A stretch of DNA of 7,572 bases. Origin: Wenzhouxiangella sp. (GTDB taxonomy: Bacteria > Pseudomonadota > Gammaproteobacteria > Xanthomonadales > Wenzhouxiangellaceae). The position numbers and the translations under genes are program-made. Each line of letters opens with the position of its first letter. Position 1 is the stretch's first letter. Positions 5,906 to 7,572 of this stretch are shown here, piece after piece. The notes beneath the pieces were generated by a model. The model did no database searches. It saw only the letters and a program-made list of their open reading frames with translations, and was not told the DNA's origin. The DNA lies in NCBI GenBank assembly GCA_007135355.1, contig SLJA01000046.1, forward strand, positions 1 to 7,572, in the 5' to 3' direction.

Positions 5906-6879
5906 CCGAACTCGGCGCGTTATTGAGCGAAGTCCGCCTGGCCACCGTCGGCGTCAGCCGGCTGGACCGGGCCATCCAGTTCTATGAACAGGCCCTGGCC
6001 TATCGCTGCCTGGAACAAGGCCGCGTGGATCCTGACCTGGCGCCACTGTGGCAGTTCGATCCAGGCCTGGATTTGAACTACGCAGTGATGGCTGCTGACG
6101 ATACCGGCCGCGGGGGCATCCGCCTCGTCGCCGGCGTCCGCGCCGGTCGGCCAATCTGGAGCGCGGCTGAGCGCATGAGCGCGACCGGCAGCTATGCGTT
6201 GAACTTCCGCTGCCGCGATATTCGCGCGCAGCTGGAAAAAATCCGCGCCGCCGGTGGCGCAGCGGGAAGCCAGCCGCATTTCTGGGAAGTCAGTGAAGAC
6301 GTCCACGTCTACGACTCCATGAGCAGCGATCCCGACGGCACTCAGCTCGACTTGTTCAGCTACGCCCGCGGTGGCGATCTGCGCGGACCGCTAGCCACGC
6401 CGGTGAGCGTCATCCAGACCGTGGCCCTGGCGGTTGCCGACATCGAGACCAGCCGCGCCTTCTACCAGGCCATGGGTTTTGTGGAACTGTTTGACCGTGT
6501 GCTGGATTTCGAAGGCCTGGGCGACATGCTGGGCGTGGACCGGCCGGTCAGGATTCATAACGTCAACCTGATAAAAGACGGACACGTGGTGCCCGGACGG
6601 GTGGAGATGTTTGCCTACCTTGACACCGGCCTGCCCACGCCCCAACCCGTCACTGAGCTGGCCGTGCCGCCCAACCATGGTCTGCTGTCGTTTTCAGTGC
6701 TCACGACCGACGCCGACATCGTGCTGGATACCCTCAAGCCGCTGGGCGGTCGCCTGGTGGCTCGCGCACAAGATGTCGCCTTGCCCGGCTTCGGCCGGAG
6801 CAGCGTCACCACGCTGCTGGGCCCGGACGGCGAACGGATCGAATTGGTGGAATGCAAGGAGTTGCCCGATGGCGCATGA
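5902..6879 (+). CDS. Two-domain VOC-superfamily protein (glyoxalase/extradiol dioxygenase fold)
   Basis: This 325-residue protein has two vicinal-oxygen-chelate modules. Domain 1 (about 12-155) opens LATVGVSRLDRAIQFYEQAL and ends SSDPDGTQLDLFSY. Domain 2 (about 168-318) opens VIQTVALAVADIETSRAFYQ and ends LLGPDGERIELVE. The S/A-x-x-F-Y and D/G-P-D-G-x-x-I/L-E/D-L motifs are classical for the superfamily. The usual first metal-ligand His appears to be Thr in both domains (Thr15, Thr173), and the matching mid-domain positions also lack His. The terminal acidic ligands remain as Asp150 and Glu314. It may therefore bind metal atypically or not at all. Known superfamily reactions include isomerisation, ring-cleaving dioxygenation and epimerisation; none can be assigned here. 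The ATG overlaps the hydrolase-fold stop by four bases, with AAGGA 11 bases upstream, and its end overlaps the next gene by 11 bases. Co-expression is therefore very likely. Confidence 0.88.
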   Translation: MTELGALLSEVRLATVGVSRLDRAIQFYEQALAYRCLEQGRVDPDLAPLWQFDPGLDLNYAVMAADDTGRGGIRLVAGVRAGRPIWSAAERMSATGSYALNFRCRDIRAQLEKIRAAGGAAGSQPHFWEVSEDVHVYDSMSSDPDGTQLDLFSYARGGDLRGPLATPVSVIQTVALAVADIETSRAFYQAMGFVELFDRVLDFEGLGDMLGVDRPVRIHNVNLIKDGHVVPGRVEMFAYLDTGLPTPQPVTELAVPPNHGLLSFSVLTTDADIVLDTLKPLGGRLVARAQDVALPGFGRSSVTTLLGPDGERIELVECKELPDGA

Positions 6880-7534
6880 ATGGCTGATCGTCGCCCATAT
6901 CCTGATCATCGGCTACTGGCTGGGCACGGACCTGGCCGTTTACTATATCAGCGGCGCCATTGTCGATGCCGATAAGCCAACCCCGGTGCGTGTGTATGCC
7001 GCCAAGGCCATGCTGTTACTCGATATGGTGCCGCGCACCGCGCTGATCCTGACCCTGTTGACAGGCCTGAGTCTGGCCGGGGCGCGCTGGCTGCCAGCGG
7101 GGATGATTACCGCCTGGTGGTTATGGCCGCTGCTATTGGCCTGGCTGACACTGACCTGGACGGTATTCCGACTGGAGCACTCTGAATTGGGGCATCGACT
7201 GGCGCGCATCGATTTCGCTTTTCGCGTGTTGGTGGTACTGGCCTGTTTTGCCCTGGCCTTGGCCTTGTTGACCGGTATCGGTGCCTTCGCGGCGCTGCCA
7301 TGGCTGGCCGGCAAGCTGCTCATCATGGGCCTGATCATTGCCTTGGGCCTGCTCATCCGCGTCCAGCTCAAGCCCTTCGGAGCGCTGTTCGGGCAAGTGG
7401 CCCAGGGCCAGGCCAGCACGCAAACCGAAGCCCAACTGCGCCGTCTGATCGCCCAGGTCAAGATCCCGGTCTGGATCATCTGGGTCGGCCTCGTTGCCGC
7501 GGCGGTGCTGGGGCGTCTGAAGCCTGTTTTCTGA
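6869..7534 (+). CDS. Six-helix integral membrane protein of unknown function
   Basis: This 221-residue protein is strongly hydrophobic. I see six probable membrane helices at about 5-27, 48-70, 78-100, 117-139, 146-165 and 198-215. The frame is open upstream through the VOC gene, but ATG 6869 is the clear start: AAGGAG (6856-6861) lies 7 bases upstream and the upstream frame is a shadow of the VOC gene. Conspicuous features are HILIIGYWLGTDLAVYY (10-26) in helix 1, with a membrane-embedded His and Asp, and LLDMVPR (50-56) at the start of helix 2. I recall a similar Y-W-L-G-x-D-L and D-M-x-P-R combination in uncharacterised membrane proteins but cannot attach a function. Histidines at 3, 10, 104 and 109 leave haem or metal binding possible. 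It is the last gene of the unit, so it could export or import a product, or act as a redox partner. Confidence 0.85.
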   Translation: MAHEWLIVAHILIIGYWLGTDLAVYYISGAIVDADKPTPVRVYAAKAMLLLDMVPRTALILTLLTGLSLAGARWLPAGMITAWWLWPLLLAWLTLTWTVFRLEHSELGHRLARIDFAFRVLVVLACFALALALLTGIGAFAALPWLAGKLLIMGLIIALGLLIRVQLKPFGALFGQVAQGQASTQTEAQLRRLIAQVKIPVWIIWVGLVAAAVLGRLKPVF

Positions 7535-7572
7535 GGGACCAGGGACCAGGGATCAGGGGCTAGGGGCTAGGG
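7534..7572 (+). repeat. Degenerate 7-bp G-rich tandem repeat, continuing past the right edge
   Basis: Five and a half units are visible: AGGGACC twice, AGGGATC once, AGGGGCT twice, then AGGG at the edge. The array starts at the last base of the TGA stop codon of the membrane-protein gene. G-runs of 3-4 recur every 7 bases, which satisfies the simple four-run rule for G-quadruplex formation. The full length and copy number cannot be seen. It has no hairpin-plus-U-tract and so is not an ordinary intrinsic terminator. Confidence 0.85.

Noticed and set aside
6611..6868. Upstream extension of the membrane-protein frame
   Set aside because: It lies inside the VOC gene and is Pro/Arg/Trp-rich shadow sequence. 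The AAGGAG site and hydrophobic first helix fix the start at 6869.

Overview
The window is GC-rich throughout (roughly 60-65% by eye), densely packed with genes, and has short overlaps and good Shine-Dalgarno sites. TRAP transporter, HutC-type GntR regulator and MmgE/PrpD genes together suggest a proteobacterium, most likely a gammaproteobacterium. I cannot name a genus from the sequence alone. No rRNA, tRNA, CRISPR array, insertion sequence or phage gene is visible.

Layout from left to right. (1) 2-355, minus: the N-terminal 118 residues of an MmgE/PrpD-family enzyme that runs off the left edge. (2) 356-487: a divergent control region with two copies of a 16-bp inverted repeat. (3) 488-1243, plus: a GntR regulator with a UTRA ligand domain. 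(4) 1280-4133, minus: a complete TRAP transporter operon transcribed in the order dctQ, dctM, dctP, with overlapping start and stop codons. (5) 4134-4294: a second divergent control region with a third copy of the inverted repeat next to the dctQ start. (6) 4295-7534, plus: a tightly coupled three-gene unit encoding a double-length alpha/beta-hydrolase-fold protein, a two-domain VOC (glyoxalase/dioxygenase superfamily) protein and a six-helix membrane protein of unknown function. (7) 7534-7572: a G-rich degenerate 7-bp tandem repeat reaching the right edge.

Inferred role: a small regulon for uptake and catabolism of an organic acid. The GntR regulator would bind the shared inverted repeat and control itself, the MmgE/PrpD enzyme and the TRAP transporter, with the transported substrate or a derivative acting as ligand of the UTRA domain. 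The hydrolase-fold, VOC and membrane proteins may act on the imported compound, but whether they belong to the same regulon is not shown. The substrate cannot be determined from the sequence.

The most unusual item is the hydrolase-fold protein. It is a tandem duplication in which both copies carry histidine where the nucleophile (usually Ser, Asp or Cys) should be, and three landmarks downstream of that histidine lie at identical distances in the two copies. The VOC partner is also a duplicated fold and appears to lack most of the usual metal-binding residues. Together with an unassigned membrane protein, these form the best candidate here for an undescribed functional module.
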